This document shows positions 1-12,877 of a stretch of 64,000 bases of DNA, in pieces; the stretch's first letter is position 1; every line of letters begins with the position of its first letter. Made by a program: the position numbers and the translations under genes. Below the pieces are notes generated by a model that had not been told where the DNA came from, did no database searches, and saw only the letters and a program-made list of their open reading frames with translations. Origin of the DNA: Membranipora membranacea. Its lineage: Eukaryota; Bryozoa; Gymnolaemata; Cheilostomatida; Membraniporidae. Where the stretch lies: contig OU612070.1 of NCBI GenBank assembly GCA_914767715.1, positions 16,199,501-16,263,500 of the forward strand, in the 5' to 3' direction.

Positions 1-46
1 CAAGGTACCGAAGAAAGAAATCATCTTTTTTTTTCTATTAATTTAG

Positions 47-2145
47 GCACATTTTCTGCATATATCTTTGGTCAACATTTGCTTCAGTCAAAATTGCCTG
101 TAACCCTAATTACACAACGCAAGATACTAGAACAATCTGTTATCAAATCTTTGAGACTTTTTGACGCTGTATGTACTGAGTAATTATGTAAGATACACAT
201 TAACGGTAATGATTTATGTGGAGATAAATCCAAAATTGATGATATAATTTGTTTTCTTCAGGAGGCTATTGGTCTGAACTCTTGGCATGCTCGAGTCACT
301 GTTCTGGAGATGCTTCAATCAATGATGTTTCTGAATCAGTTTATACTCCATGACTGCAAACAAGACATACAAGATATAATCACACACCTTCTGTCTGATG
401 AGAGGATTGAGGTGAGTTAGGTGGAGACGAAGCCTAAAAATTGAATATCATATTCTTAGATAAAACACCACTCTGATCATATCTTACTTTGACTTTTACG
501 GCGCCCCACACTGATCACGTGATACGCCATTGCGTGTATATCTCTGGTCGATAGAGAGTGAATGAATTCACTTAGCATGAGTACCATCACAAGGAATTCG
601 GTGTGACAACCCGTATTCAATTTTATTAATAAAGGGTGGGTACATGTTAGGTACTGCTACTAAATTGACTCTAACGATCAGAGATATACATGTTAATAGT
701 GTAGTCTCGATGTCAGTGTGACGGCACCCAGATTGTTTATAATCTATGCATGGTCTTGAGTCTTTTGACAGCCTTCTTACCCATTATACGTAGGTGATAA
801 ATTATTGTGCATTTTTTGTGCAGTTGCCGCAACAAGTGTGGAAAAATAGCTTTGTAGCATACTCTTTACCACGCTTTGTACCATTTGTCACATTTATGAA
901 TAACCTTTGACAGGTGAAGCTGATGGCTGCCACCACACTAAGCGGAGGGATACAGTGCAGGTTCTTTAATCTCGAAAACTCCAATCTACTGGTGAGTGTA
1001 TAACCATTGTGATTGCTCTGAAGCTATTCATGGCAGGAAGAATTGATTGCGCTTAGAGTTGTCACCAAATGATTCTCTTTGAGCAATGTTTGCAATTTAT
1101 GTAATGCACATTATGGTATGATATCGACACCATAGATCACACAGTATTTCTGAAATCATATTGCAGATGGAGAGGATAACCAGAATTTAAAATATTTTTT
1201 TAAACCCCTTCAGAAATAATTTTTACATGTGTAACTGTGACATATCAGGTCAGTCTTTGAATAAAACCTTTTCATTCATTTGCAGGACCACTTCACAAGG
1301 TTAGCGAGCGTGAGACTGAAATCTAAAGACAACAAACCTCAGAAATTACAGCAATGTATGACAGGGATCCTAGGGCTAGGAGCTATAGTGAGGGCATATC
1401 CGTATGACGTCCCCAACTTTCTACCAGAAGTGCTGATGACTCTCAGTGATCATATTCATGATCCACAGCCTATTCAGGTAATTTAGTGATGTGCTTAGAT
1501 TTTTGGTAGCTGTGTTTGTATGATCTTATAAGTCAGCAGGGATAAAGCAAGAGCTTTGGGTTCCAACTATAAAATCAATAAGACGCATTGCTCCACCATA
1601 TACTGTGGAGAAGTCATAGTAAGTGTGCTAACTATGTTTCTGTTTGATGTTGTCAATGTGATGCAGGCGTGTAAGAGATCTTACTCACAATTGGTCTGCC
1701 TCCTTCCAACGCCGATAGACCAGTTTGGTGTTATCGAGTTTTCAACATATAAAGGATTCTACACAGTTGGTCGGAGGCCTCTGCTAAAAACTTTCAAAGA
1801 AACAATAACTGTGGAAAAAGGTCTGCTCGGTGGCGGCCCTTACAGGAAAGACTGGCTCTTGCGGAACAGGCGGAGATGGTCTTCTGCTGCAGAGCTAATC
1901 CCGTTAATCCCCCACTAAATATCATTCAATCATGAAAAGTAGTCGTCGAATATACACTTGTTCATTAAGAGGTATCATAATCACACAAACTATGTTCTAT
2001 CTTATTGCAGAAAACCGTGAAAGATGTTTTATCAGATTTCAAGAGAACTCATCACGACAACTGGACAGATCATAAACTTAAGTTTACCGAAGATCAGATA
2101 GTTGTAGTGACCAATCTACTGGTGTCACCAAACTACTATGCATGA
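47..2145 (+). CDS. PSME4: Proteasome activator PA200 (PSME4), C-terminal part, 5 exons
   Basis: PSME4/PA200 is a large HEAT-repeat protein that caps the 20S proteasome in the nucleus and promotes ATP-independent degradation, including of acetylated histones. Exons seen: 47-168 (inferred from a strong pyrimidine tract and matching phase), 262-411, 914-991, 1286-1477, 2011-2145; the rest of the gene lies to the left. Joined, they give about 224 residues with the family's C-terminal landmarks: an SWHAR stretch, [23 protein letters not shown]-like AYPYDVP, DPQPI and RTHHDNW. The protein ends in LLVSPNYYA, the C-terminal Tyr-Tyr-Ala that docks into the alpha-ring pockets of the proteasome. All junctions keep frame and all introns are GT-AG. 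A poly(A) signal AATAAA lies at 2480-2485. Identification is very secure for the last four exons; the first is likely. Confidence 0.93.
500..728. repeat. MITE-like inverted-repeat element, family 1, copy 1
   Basis: Lies in a PSME4 intron. The left end (GGCGCC..CACACTGA and a motif near GTATATCTCTGGTCGATAGAG) is the imperfect inverted complement of the right end (CTCTAACGATCAGAGATATACATG ... TGTGACGGCACC). Two other copies are in AF10 introns at about 51215-51425 (opposite orientation) and 52275-52505. No coding capacity, so a non-autonomous DNA transposon is the best reading. Confidence 0.75.
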
Positions 2146-4176
2146 TCGATAATCAGTAGTAGATAGGAAAGAATAGGGTTGAGGAATTCTGGCAGCGTCT
2201 CAGTGCCTGGCAAAATGTCAAATGGCAGTCACAGGGTTGACTAGAATTTCCAAGAATATGACACAATTTTAAGTTTTTTAATTCCAGTCAATTTTTAAGA
2301 AGAAATTTTGTGAATTTTATGCTCTAATCAGATTACACCATTTATATCTACTCTTGTTTTCAAAGGCATAACCAGTTTCTGGTTGTTCCTTAAGTATAAC
2401 GTAGACATCAACTTTCAGTTACCCAATGTATAACATACAGCAGTTTGGCCTTGGTAGATTACATTTTACAACCATGTTAAATAAAATCATAAATCTGCTT
2501 TAAAATTTGCTCTCCATGTATCAACACTTAAATTAATCCATTTAGGTAATTTCAATTTTGTCTTTTGTGTTATTTCTTGGGTGCTAACAAGACACTAATT
2601 CCAGTTCTTTAATCTTCTGTAAGCCGATTTGGATGAAGAAGTGATGGAGTTTTTACTTATAGATATTGGCTTGCTGTTGTCTGTAATTTCTAACTAATAA
2701 CCAAAACTGGATGTCATTTTTCATAAAGTCATTATGAATTTTCAGCGTGTTTAAACTCATTTTTCATCCTGGACTCAGCTATTTTTTACCGAAAATAAAA
2801 TACTGCATAAATCTTCAAGGGAATGAGATGAGAGATTCTGAATCGGAAACCTTCGAAATTTAGCCGTTTAGCTAATGCCTGCCTCATCAATATAATGGGA
2901 AGTTATTGGAGGATAGCTTTGGAGTAAGGCTTTCTTATTGATGGTTGCTTGAATATATTCATACAAATCCTCTGCGGCGCACCTATATTGCCTTGTTATA
3001 ACCCTGAGTAAACAAATTAAAATGAAAGTTCAAATGCCTTGATGGATAAATAAATTGATTTTTCTTCACATAGATGCTGATTATTTTATGTAGACAATGT
3101 GTTAGCTCTGGTTGACTATCTGGGCCGATCGGAGTCAACACATTGTCTGTATACTGGTGATGTTTTCATATCATTTTTAGCCTGCAGCTTCCTGATACAT
3201 TTTTCACTTATTGGCTCAAACTTTGATATGCAATGTATAACCTGTAAAGGCAATAATTTCACTATATTTCATGTGTTCGTGAACAAATAAACTAATAAAA
3301 CAGACTGCTCAGACATATGTTGAACCAAGGAGTTGATCTACGCCTGAAACTGACTGATACAACTTCTATATTATTATTTGTAAGGAGTTAAGAGCTGATA
3401 AGTCTTACTCAATTGAAAGCTCAATCTGTCACAGCCAATCACTGTGTTTCTTGCTAATTCAGCGAGCCACATAATTATTTTTCTGTCAAGATTAACCCAT
3501 GTTTAGGTAAAAAAAAAATGGGGATTGATAATCTGCTGGTTTCTTCATATTGTAACAGTTTATTGTATAAAATATGACCAACCACATCATAACCAGGCCT
3601 AGTCGTTTTATTGTTTTATATACTTTTGCTAGGTTGGTTACCCTTGGGTCAGTTTTAATCAGATCAGTGGTTAACCTAACACAATACTAACACTCAGTTA
3701 CAGTAGCTAGCTGGTTATTAAAAATTGCCGATTATTAGTATTTATATTTAGGATTAATCAACTCAGCTATAGTAGTAGAAGCTGCTTACTTACTTGGTGA
3801 GATCAAGGAGCTGGTGAGATGGTACCACCATGGTTATTATAATATTGAGTCAGTTTTGTTTATAAAGTTTTATATGTTATCTTGAATTTGCATAGGAGCA
3901 GCACACACCAATGAACTCCCTCTCCCTCCCTCAAGAGGGAGTTCATTGCACACACACTGGGACCGGTTTCAATTATAACTGCCGTAAGCTAGTTTTGTGC
4001 AGAATTTTATGCATGAATACTGCATAGGAAATGCAAGTTATCATTTTGTGTGCTTCCCCTTTGCAAAGTTGTCCTCCTATAAACTGATAGAATAACCATG
4101 GTGGTTAAGTGCCAATCAACATCGTTAACAGTAACGCTGTGCGAAATACTCACCCGAGTCATGCACAATAATGGCA

Positions 4177-4198
4177 TACTACTACTACTACTACTACT
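4177..4198. repeat. (TAC)n microsatellite
   Basis: Seven tandem TAC units between PSME4 and PRORP. Read on the other strand they make a poly-Ser stretch in an otherwise unsupported open frame. Confidence 0.9.
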
Positions 4199-4448
4199 GA
4201 TGTAGTATAACACAGCCAATCCGTACAAGGCAACAGGACCTGACGACATAAATGAACCCACTATCACAAGGTGTACCTGGCTGTTGTCGCATAGGTCTCG
4301 TCTTTAGAGGAGGAAGTCCATGAATGCTTTCTCCGATGAGATTACCATATAAGTTATCTGAATACATCCCCATGTGTATCCTATTACCTATTAGCCCTTA
4401 CCTACTCTCCTTGCTATGCAAGCTACATGCAGGTCTTCGAAATATCTC

Positions 4449-4705
4449 ATCCAGGGGGGTCTTTCAATTAGAAAGAGTGATCCTTTACTAAAGCAAGTTA
4501 TCACATCACTATCACATCGCTCAAAATTATCACTCACTTGGTGTTTCAATTAGAGAAAATCGCTCCCAAATCACGCACTCAGAATGTATATAGTTCCATC
4601 AAGTGACTGAGCGATCTGAAAGCGAGACCCCTAGCAGGTATCGCTCACTCAGTGAGTGAGCGATAATATTGCGATTTTGGCTGTCTCTAATTGAACGACC
4701 CCCTG
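4449..4705. repeat. MITE-like inverted-repeat element, family 2, copy 1
   Basis: The ends form an inverted repeat of about 27 bp: CCAGGGGGGTCTTTCAATTAG at the left and CTAATTGAACGACCCCCTGG at the right. The interior contains further GAGCGAT / ATCGCTC inverted units. A shorter relative with the same GGTCTTTCAATTA end is at 18474-18622. No coding content. Confidence 0.8.
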
Positions 4706-4937
4706 GTCTTAGTAGAATGAAGGAAATTCTGGCCGCAACATTCTCAATAATATTTCTTACCTAGGTCCTTAACAGTTGGAACAATTTTATCCCAAACTGT
4801 TCGTTGGGAGGCCATGTTGCTTAAAAGCTATCCAGTGATTGTTTTACAAAATGTCTTATTTGCGGGTGTTATATTTATTTATCCTTATCAATTTTAGTAA
4901 TTTCCGTTGTTCAGATTGAAATGCCTGAATCATAGTT

Positions 4938-7900
4938 ATGCTTGTAGTCAGAATGCTGTCTGTGTTACGGCGGATGCGGACAGAGATTAATAATATACAA
5001 CGCTTGGGCTTCACATGTCGCTATCTAGCCACTGTTACTACAAAACATGACAATGAAAAAAGGACAACCGGTGTGGAACACCGATTGTCAGTCATCACAG
5101 AAAGAGGCTATCCATTAGACTATGATCATCCTAAAGCCCGTTTTAACTCTATCGAATATGATGTCCTCACTAAGCTGGTTGATATCAAAGCTGAACAAAG
5201 GACATCTGATATCACCGTAGACTTTGTTAAAAGTCTGTATGTGGATGCAATGACCAAGCACCATACATCAGAGCTTTCCAAACAGCTGATAGCGGACACA
5301 ATGACTTCGCTCATTGTAAAGTATGAAGATGATCTGGTTACTGAGAACTTCACCAAACTAATACCAACGGCTGCCAAACAACTTGGTGTTGATTCGACCT
5401 TGTTGCTGTGTATGTGCCTTGCACCTTTCTGCAATGAAGAGAAGCTTTCGGCAAAAGAAGACAAGTTTGTTGTGGATATACTCGACTTATTACAGTCTCG
5501 TCCTGACTTGGCAAATCTCAAAGATCATATTATCACTAACCAAATCATTTCTAAAACTACATCGGCATCGTCTAGGTATGTGGAGATGACTCAATACAAT
5601 AAGGCGTAATTAAATAATATATCCAGTTTTCTGGAATTCCCAGTGTGATAAGGCCAGTTATAACATGATTTACATAATTTTCCTGGAAATCCCAGGTTTG
5701 TGCTGTAACGGCGAAATGCAGTTAAAATAGTAGTCCAAATCATGATTTCTTTTCATGATGTCATACTCACGTTTAAGACCTTGTGATTTTCGATTACCAG
5801 GATAACCTTGTAATGTGATATCCTATAGGCCTACAATGGATCATTTTTTACGTATTTATAATGTCTTTAACTGATATATCACTCATCTATCGCACTCCAT
5901 GCTAGAAATACATTATGGAATTGTTAATACTGCTTCCTTGCTTTGTGCAAAGCATCTAGTGAATGCCTGCAAGCAGACCGGCTCACATTTTATATTCATG
6001 AACAGAGTGTCTATTGTTTTATTATCTGTCACATTATCATTGATTCCTCTTTGTTCTAACAACGATTTAGGTGGCGGGATGCTGCGTTGCAGGCTTTGGA
6101 AGCTTTGGAAAGTGGACACATGCGACTCGACCCGTACCTGATGAAAGCTGTACTCAGGAATCAGGACTATGATTTAGCACTGCAGGTAAATTGATAGTAA
6201 CAGATTTTTCCCTTTTCTTTTTCCAAGGGCGTTTTCGCTGTGTTTGAAGTCTGATTGGTCAGTAAGATGATAGATCTACCGTCCAATCAGGGCCAAAACT
6301 CTGGCTAAGGAGCATACTCATCTTAACATTTTATTAGTAAAACTGCAATTACAAACTTAATTGCCAATTGCTTAACTAGATTTACATACCAGGACTAGGA
6401 AAAGTCTTGATAATAATATCATGCTAGTCAGATGTTTTACATCATGTGCCAAAGCTATCACTGCAATTATCGGGCAAAAATGGCTTTGTTGCGGAGTCTT
6501 TCACAACCATCATTATTAGTTTTTGCACATTATAGTTCCACACTTCATAACGCACATCAGCGGTTACTTTCCTCTATAATAAGATATAGGCTTATCATTT
6601 TGAAGGTTTATCAACTAGGAACTAGAAACATAGTATTTTAGGCCCACTGCTTTAGAAACCTATAACCTAGAGGAGTGAAGCATTCAGTCTCGCTCATGCT
6701 TGACATTGTGATATTCATGGCTAGCTAGCATTTACGCAACCTCGTTACTTCAAAGACTACTAAAAGACCAATGCCATGATAAAGTTTCTCTGTCTGATTT
6801 GCATGGTGAAAAAATCCAATGCTCTAATTGGCATGAATTATTGGCGGTGGAAAAGGTGCCTCCATAAGGGAAGGTAACTCCTATTCTTTGCATTATGATA
6901 TCACAGTCTACCAGGAGAATGTGACATCATAATGCGCAGAATGGGAGTTATCTTGTCCGTTACGGGAGGCACTTTTTCCACCATCAATAATTCATGCCAA
7001 GTAGAGTATCGAATCTTTTTACCATGAAGTTTGACAAAACTATATCATAAGTAACTGGCTGACTAAAAAATGCATCGGTCTTTCGGTAGTCTTTAAATAA
7101 ACTAACTTTCACTTTGCAAATGAAAATTGGTGCTAGCTAAAAAAGCATCACCCCAAAACTAGCTAGGCTCTACACTGAAATCAAGCTTATATTTAGTATA
7201 TTTTGTGATAGAGAAGGTCTACATGTCTCATATTGTTGTACTTTTAGCTGATCAGGCTTCCAGGGAATAAAGAGCGCCGTGCGTTCGTTTATGAGAGGAT
7301 AATTTCGGTGTACAAGAAGTCTCACGAGCAGTGCATAACAGCGTTAGTGACATCACTTCCTGCTAACAGATTGCCTGATCTGCTCGATATTATGAGCAGT
7401 GTAGAGCTTGGTGTAAGTGAGGAGGCCGCATCTATTCTTTTAGAGAGATGGAGAACACTTCTTAGGTATGAGTCATATTACTTTACACCCGAAAAATATT
7501 TTATCAGATTTTGAATTTTCTCAATTAGAAAGTTTGAAAAGAATTCAATTCGCTTTCCATTGAACTTTGCCAAAGCTCACAAAGAAAGTCGATCTCGAAA
7601 AATTAATGTATTATGTCATGGAAGCTTACTCATATCAAGGCATTCCTGTCAAGGCATTCCTGTCAATGCAGCGCCTGTTGAAAAGCTTCGCCGTTGTTTA
7701 GAAGACACAGCAAACATTAATTGGTTGAGACCAAACCCATAATATAGGCAAATATTAATAGCCCTGTGTGGAATTTTTCCTGCCCTTACTTGTTAAGATT
7801 TGCTTCAAACTTCTCTTAGCCAGAAGAAAAAGGAGTCTTCAAGAAGTAGAGCTAGTATCACAGCACTTGGAGTGAAGTAAGTAAATGTTTTAACAATTAT

Positions 7901-10900
7901 TGGTTTGATTCGATGGATCAGTTACTCAAAAATTTATTTATAACAAAACGTCCTATTTATGTCATGAGTTTACAATAATCTTATCAGCGCACAAAAAAAT
8001 TATCATTTGAGTACGTCTTATCCGTAAATTAATAAATGAAGATACCAGAAAATTGGAAGCTGGTAGAGGCAGGAATAAGTATTGCTGAGTCCATTGTAAT
8101 GCTATAAGAGAAGCAAGCATCCTTCAACCAGCAATGATCTTTACGATCGGGAATATACTCATCTAGTCTTGATGTACCCCTTGAAAAACAGTGTTTAGAT
8201 AGTGAATGAAGAACTTTGAATCTATGCACAGCGCTCCGATGATACAAAACTTACCATTAATTTCTACTTGTTCTAACAGTTATGTTCTCCCTATCCTATC
8301 TGTGCAGGAATATACAATAAGCAGCTTGGTTGCTAGATATTTTTTGTTGTCATATGCGTTGCAGCAAAGTGACGGGAAATACAATGTGGAGATCAAAATT
8401 TAATCAAGAGAATATTACTATTTCTAATATTATTACCATTACTATTGCATGTTGTATTTCCTGCTATTATTGATTGTAGAGGAGAATGCTTGAACTGTGG
8501 TAGTGTGCTGAGAACAGAAACAATCAGCGCTGACGAGATGTCTCATCTAAAAGATGTCTTCTATAATAAATCCATCGTTGGTAAGTTGTCTTCAAATTCG
8601 AAACTCAGTTACATCCCTACTAGCCAGACTTAACAAGGCTTGTCAAGACCATCAATCCCCTATAAGCTCTCTCACAAACGCATGACTTTGTATTAAGCTT
8701 ACTATTGTAAAACCTGATCAAAATTCAACACCGAATAAACCGAACAAATGCTTTAAGGCTTTTAAACTCTCTCGCTCATGCCTTGCTTACATTAAAAACG
8801 TTCCTATCTAGCTTCTTAAATAATTCTTTGTCTTGCATAAATGCTTCAGGTTCCATGTCCACAAAAGTTTTAAACCATCTGGAAATTAGCTTCAGTATTC
8901 ATAAAATCAATTGCACACCCAAGAGGCTAATTGTACAAAGTTAAGTTGTAGCTCCACGAAACGATGTAATCACAGGCCGATGGCATGTCTAGACATGCTC
9001 AGCCGATCTCACACTGCTATACAGGCCTATGAGTTAGTACACGATGGTCTAGTGAGTCATAGTGGGGTCATAAATCAGGTGCCTAGATTGACCAATGAAC
9101 TCCCTCAGTTCAATCGATTGACCAATGATATTTAATGGGCGTGTTAACAAATGACCGGATATAGATGTCATATTAAATGCGGGTCTTTGTCACTTTTAAT
9201 CTTCACCAAATAAAATTTCAGTCTTCTGTAAAATTGATTTTCCTATGCTATACTATGGATGTCATGTCAGGACAGCTTCCATTTCCAAGTGATGCAGCTA
9301 TTACCTTCCATATTTTCACTACAGCACCACTGCTATCTTTGTAGTTATGGTCTTTTTTATCATAAATAGGAGGATGTGATTTTACTATAGATATTATCAA
9401 CTCCTCCAGTTTTGATAGCCTGTCACGATTTGATAGATGACGTGTTTAACCGCGTAATTATTGAAGCAAGCAATCAACAACCAATCAGCATAAAGGATCG
9501 TCCAGATCACTCGGGCAAAAGACCAACAAGTTCGTTGTCCACTTATCACGAGCAATCACTCGCGCAGATCCACCGATTAACCACTCGTGACCCAAAATCG
9601 ATGTAAAAATCGTCTCGTGTAGCTACACCTTTAATCTATGTATGTATGTATGTATGTATGTATATTTTAAACCATCTATCATTGCAATAATATAACATTA
9701 GGCTTAGTACATAAAAAAAAAGAAGAAAAGAATTATAAGTTGTTGTTGCTCATGAAAAACTGAAAAACAGCTGTTCTTTCTCTTCTCAGTCCTACACTTT
9801 TCAGTTCTCAAAATCACAGATCTGCGAGAGGACGTTCTAAAAGGATTTAATCTTGCAGGACTAAAAAGTGAATGGCTCGGATTGTTGCTTATCTTATAAT
9901 TTTGCAACATAGAAAATAAAAAATCGTTGACAGTAGACAAGTTTAAATTTTAATTTAATTCATCCCTGTGTGTGTAAGTTCACTGATCAGTGTGTTTATA
10001 TTTCTTAAGATGCCGGTGTATACAGTTTGACCCACCCAGAGGAGCTGATGAGTTTTGTACAGTTCATCGGGGAGAGTGATCCGTTTGATCTGGTTGTGGA
10101 CGGACTAAATTTATTTCACATCGATCAAAGACAGCGGAAGAATACTGCCGTCCATATACAACATGTACGTGTAGTTATAGACGCCTAATTATCGGTCAGG
10201 TTGAATTTCTCATGTGATGGGCCACCAACATACTAGTATATGCTTGCCATACTGAATGCTGCCTTGCACATTATTAGCCGGAGTTTAGATGATGTGCTCT
10301 AGCAACAAAGCAAAATTTCATCCTTGTCTGAACATTTTCTCACTGATTAAAGGCCAAGCCCAATGAAGTTCTAACTTACTGTATGTTTTTCATGAGGTTC
10401 TTAGCTCTCATTTGAGCCATTGGACAAAACTCTACACCTACCACAGGCAGATCTGTTGATGCTCAAAGCTGATGCTTCATGAAAACAGTCATGGTCCAAG
10501 CTCATGACGTCACAAGCAGGGTTTTCTTGAATTACTGTGATACCGGATATATGATATATGATACCAAATATTAGGGGAGTGATGGTACAGATCCCCTCAA
10601 AAACTTTGGAATGAGTGAATAAGATATTAGGCTACAATCACCTTAATTTTTATTGGATATTTTTGCTAGGAACAATCAAATAACAATGGATAATACAAAC
10701 AGTAAAAACCATTAGTGGCAAATGTTAAACACTGTTTATGACGTCAGAAGGTCAAGGACATTTAAATGGTTTCTCAATGTGACTGAATTTATTGACTGTT
10801 TGATGGAGATGTCATCTTTGAGCATCAACAGATGTGCCTGTGGTAGGTGTAGAGTTTTGTCCAATGGTTCAAATGAGAGCTTAAAACCTCATGAGAAACA

Positions 10901-12134
10901 TACAGTAAGTTAGAACTTCATTGGACTTGGCCTTTAAGGTGATTTGTTGATAAATTTGAGCAAAAAAAGAGCTTCACATCAAGATCAGATCTCATTATAT
11001 GTCTAAGGTCTATGCAGTACGTGATCGAATATGCAGCTGAGTGAAATGACTCAATGTATAATGTAAAATCACATATTTATATGTCAAAAGAACTTTTCAA
11101 TCATAGTATGATTTCAAATTACCCACAAATCACCATGATTGCTTTGAAGATCATTGCAAAAACTTTATCACTAGGCGGTGGGGCAAATCAAAGATCTGAT
11201 TTCACAAAGTAGGAGTAAAAGAATACTCATTATAACAAGGCAACATGGTGTGAGCTCTATCCCTCCTGAAATCAAGGCTATGTCAACTATATACGCTGTC
11301 AAGAATAGGTGAGTTGTAATTGTCATATGTCTGATGCCAATAGTATAGACGAAAATAAACATCTATCATAGAGGAGTTAAGTATTCGTCGGAGGACATGT
11401 CTGCCATTTCACACAGACTTGATAAAGCAAAAAATATGGCTAGCTTGTACTTACTCCACCTCACCACTCTTTATAACGTCACACCCAAGTGAACAGAAAT
11501 CTTTGTTTACTTAAATGATGTCATTGAAAAATATTCACTCCTTAAAGGTTTGTAGTGGTCGATACAGGGTACCAACCTCAGCTAAAGCACCAGCCATTAG
11601 GATATCAGACGTCAAATTAAAATCAGGTGATACCAGCCGGGAATAACTGCCTCAAATCCTAAGCAGGATTTTTTATTATTTTATTATAACTGTATGATTT
11701 AGCTCAAGCCAGTTTCCCAGTGTACAAATGCAAATTGTATGTGATTGTGTGACCCTTATTTTTTTAGTGCGGCTGATGACGTGTTCTCAGTCTATGCTGC
11801 TCTCTCATCCGGTCCACAGTGTTACCTGCTGAGTAGCGACAGCTTCCGACAGCACAATAAGTACATCAAGCTGCAACCAGGAGATAATAAATTCATCTTT
11901 GCCAAGTGGCAACGACTACGCACAGTACCAAGATACCTTCACTACTGGCCTCCTGGGGCAAACTATAAAGTGGGCCGACATCGTCCTGGGACATATCGTC
12001 ATGGGCTCCAGACAATCTTAAAAACTCATAAATGTGATGGGTCTTGGCATGTTCCTGTGACACCGAATGCTCTGTATAACTATAGCACAAGAATGCCCCA
12101 CAACCATCAGTGGTTATGTCTACCTACCATATGA
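4938..12134 (+). CDS. PRORP: Mitochondrial ribonuclease P catalytic subunit PRORP (MRPP3), complete, 8 exons
   Basis: This is the protein-only RNase P nuclease that cleaves 5' leaders from mitochondrial tRNA precursors, in animals acting with TRMT10C and HSD17B10. Exons: 4938-5575, 6071-6185, 7248-7465, 7820-7876, 8480-8580, 10010-10164, 11175-11308, 11768-12134; phases close to 594 residues, against about 580 in human. The N-terminus is rich in Arg and Leu, as in a mitochondrial presequence; Met-6 is an alternative start. Helical pentatricopeptide-type repeats fill about residues 60-330. The zinc site is split as Cys346-x2-Cys349 and His567/Cys590 (SWH, WLC). The NYN/PIN-like metallonuclease has VVDGLN (Asp407), DD at 476-477 and Asp497, the expected four metal-binding acids. 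The poly(A) signal is AATAAA at 12469-12474. It converges with receptor gene A on the other strand. Identification is secure. Confidence 0.96.
6752..7094. repeat. MITE-like element with long inverted repeats, family 3, copy 1
   Basis: Sits in PRORP intron 2. It begins AAAGACTACTAAAAGACCAATGC and ends with the near complement GCATCGGTCTTTCGGTAGTCTTT. An inner pair of arms, GGTGGAAAAGGTGCCTCC and GGAGGCACTTTTTCCACC, is almost perfect. A shorter copy is in an AF10 intron at 51751-51982, sharing both the ends and the CATCATAATGC..GGGAGTTA interior. Confidence 0.85.
9636..9663. repeat. (TATG)n microsatellite
   Basis: About seven tandem TATG units inside PRORP intron 5. Confidence 0.9.
10348..10937. 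mobile_element. Foldback DNA element with about 170-bp terminal inverted repeats
   Basis: Lies in PRORP intron 6. The left arm starts TTAAAGGCCAAGCCCAATGA and the right arm ends with its near-exact complement ending GGACTTGGCCTTTAA. Complementarity continues through AGTTCTAACTTACTGTATG, the CCACAGGCA / TGCCTGTGG block and GATGCTCAAAG, so each arm is about 170 bp, around a central 200 bp. The TTAA at both outer edges would fit a TTAA or TA target duplication. The small open frame at 10722-10913 belongs to the right arm and is not a gene. Confidence 0.85.
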
Positions 12135-12741
12135 TGTAATTGACACAGATATTGAGAAAAGGGTCAGATGATTTTTGCAAAATTATGTTGCTCAAATGTG
12201 ATAATGTCTTAATTGTATAATGTTTAATTTGATGGTGTGTTTCTCCTGTTGGGTCATGGCATTCTTGAATATATGAACAATGTAGCCATAGATTAAAAGC
12301 CACATATTGGATATCTAAGTGTAGTTTGCAAGTGGAGGCATTGGGTCCAGGGGGTCCGGTTGATGAGTACTGATAATTTCCACCGGTATCCAAAGCAAAC
12401 AATTGGAATCAGATTTTTTCCTTAATAGGCCAGCCAGGTAGTGTAATATTTTACAATTTTTTGCGTTGAATAAAACTTTTGCGCAAAATTGTATTGTTTG
12501 TCATTGTGTTCAGAGTAGACCCAATTTGTAAGCGCATTAGAAAAAGGCTACTACCAGAGATCCCGCCACAGTTTGAGCGTTCAAACTTAGGTAGACCCAA
12601 TGTGTGAGATGTAATGTGTCAATCACTTGGGATGGATGGTGTTCATCTATTTATACTAGTGGCTACATGATGGCCCTACCAAACTCATCTACATTCTTGG
12701 ATATGAGTTATAACAAATTGCAACACTGGAATTTACATGTA

Positions 12742-12811
12742 GAATATACACTTACAATATACAAAATACACTTACAATTTACAATAGATACAATATACAC
12801 TTACAATACGA
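12742..12811. repeat. Short tandem repeat of a TATACACTTACAAT-like unit
   Basis: Three to four imperfect copies of a unit of about 15-25 bp (ATATACACTTACAAT), just downstream of receptor gene A on its strand, in its probable 3' UTR. Confidence 0.7.
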
Positions 12812-12877
12812 TTATAAAAAGGTATTACACAGCAGAGCTTTAAGGCATTACATGGAATGGAATGAGCAATGTTACAG

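Larger units (their letters stand above)
2146..4937. other. Intergenic region between PSME4 and PRORP
   Basis: About 2.8 kb without a supportable gene. It holds the PSME4 3' UTR and poly(A) signal at 2480-2485, a 12-bp inverted repeat (AGACAATGTGTT and complement) at about 3093-3150, a foldback at 3910-3946 (arms around AATGAACTCCCTCT / AGAGGGAGTTCATT), a TAC trinucleotide run at 4177-4198 and a MITE-like element at 4449-4705. The short open frames here match nothing recognisable. Confidence 0.7.

Noticed and set aside
1556-1918. 120-codon open frame on + strand
   Set aside because: It lies between PSME4 exons 1286-1477 and 2011-2145, which join directly in frame and match the family without a gap; no known domain. 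Treated as intron.
5126-5521. 131-codon open frame antisense to PRORP exon 1
   Set aside because: Shadow of the PRORP coding sequence.
10722-10913. 63-codon frame on + strand
   Set aside because: Falls inside the right arm of the foldback element 10348-10937.
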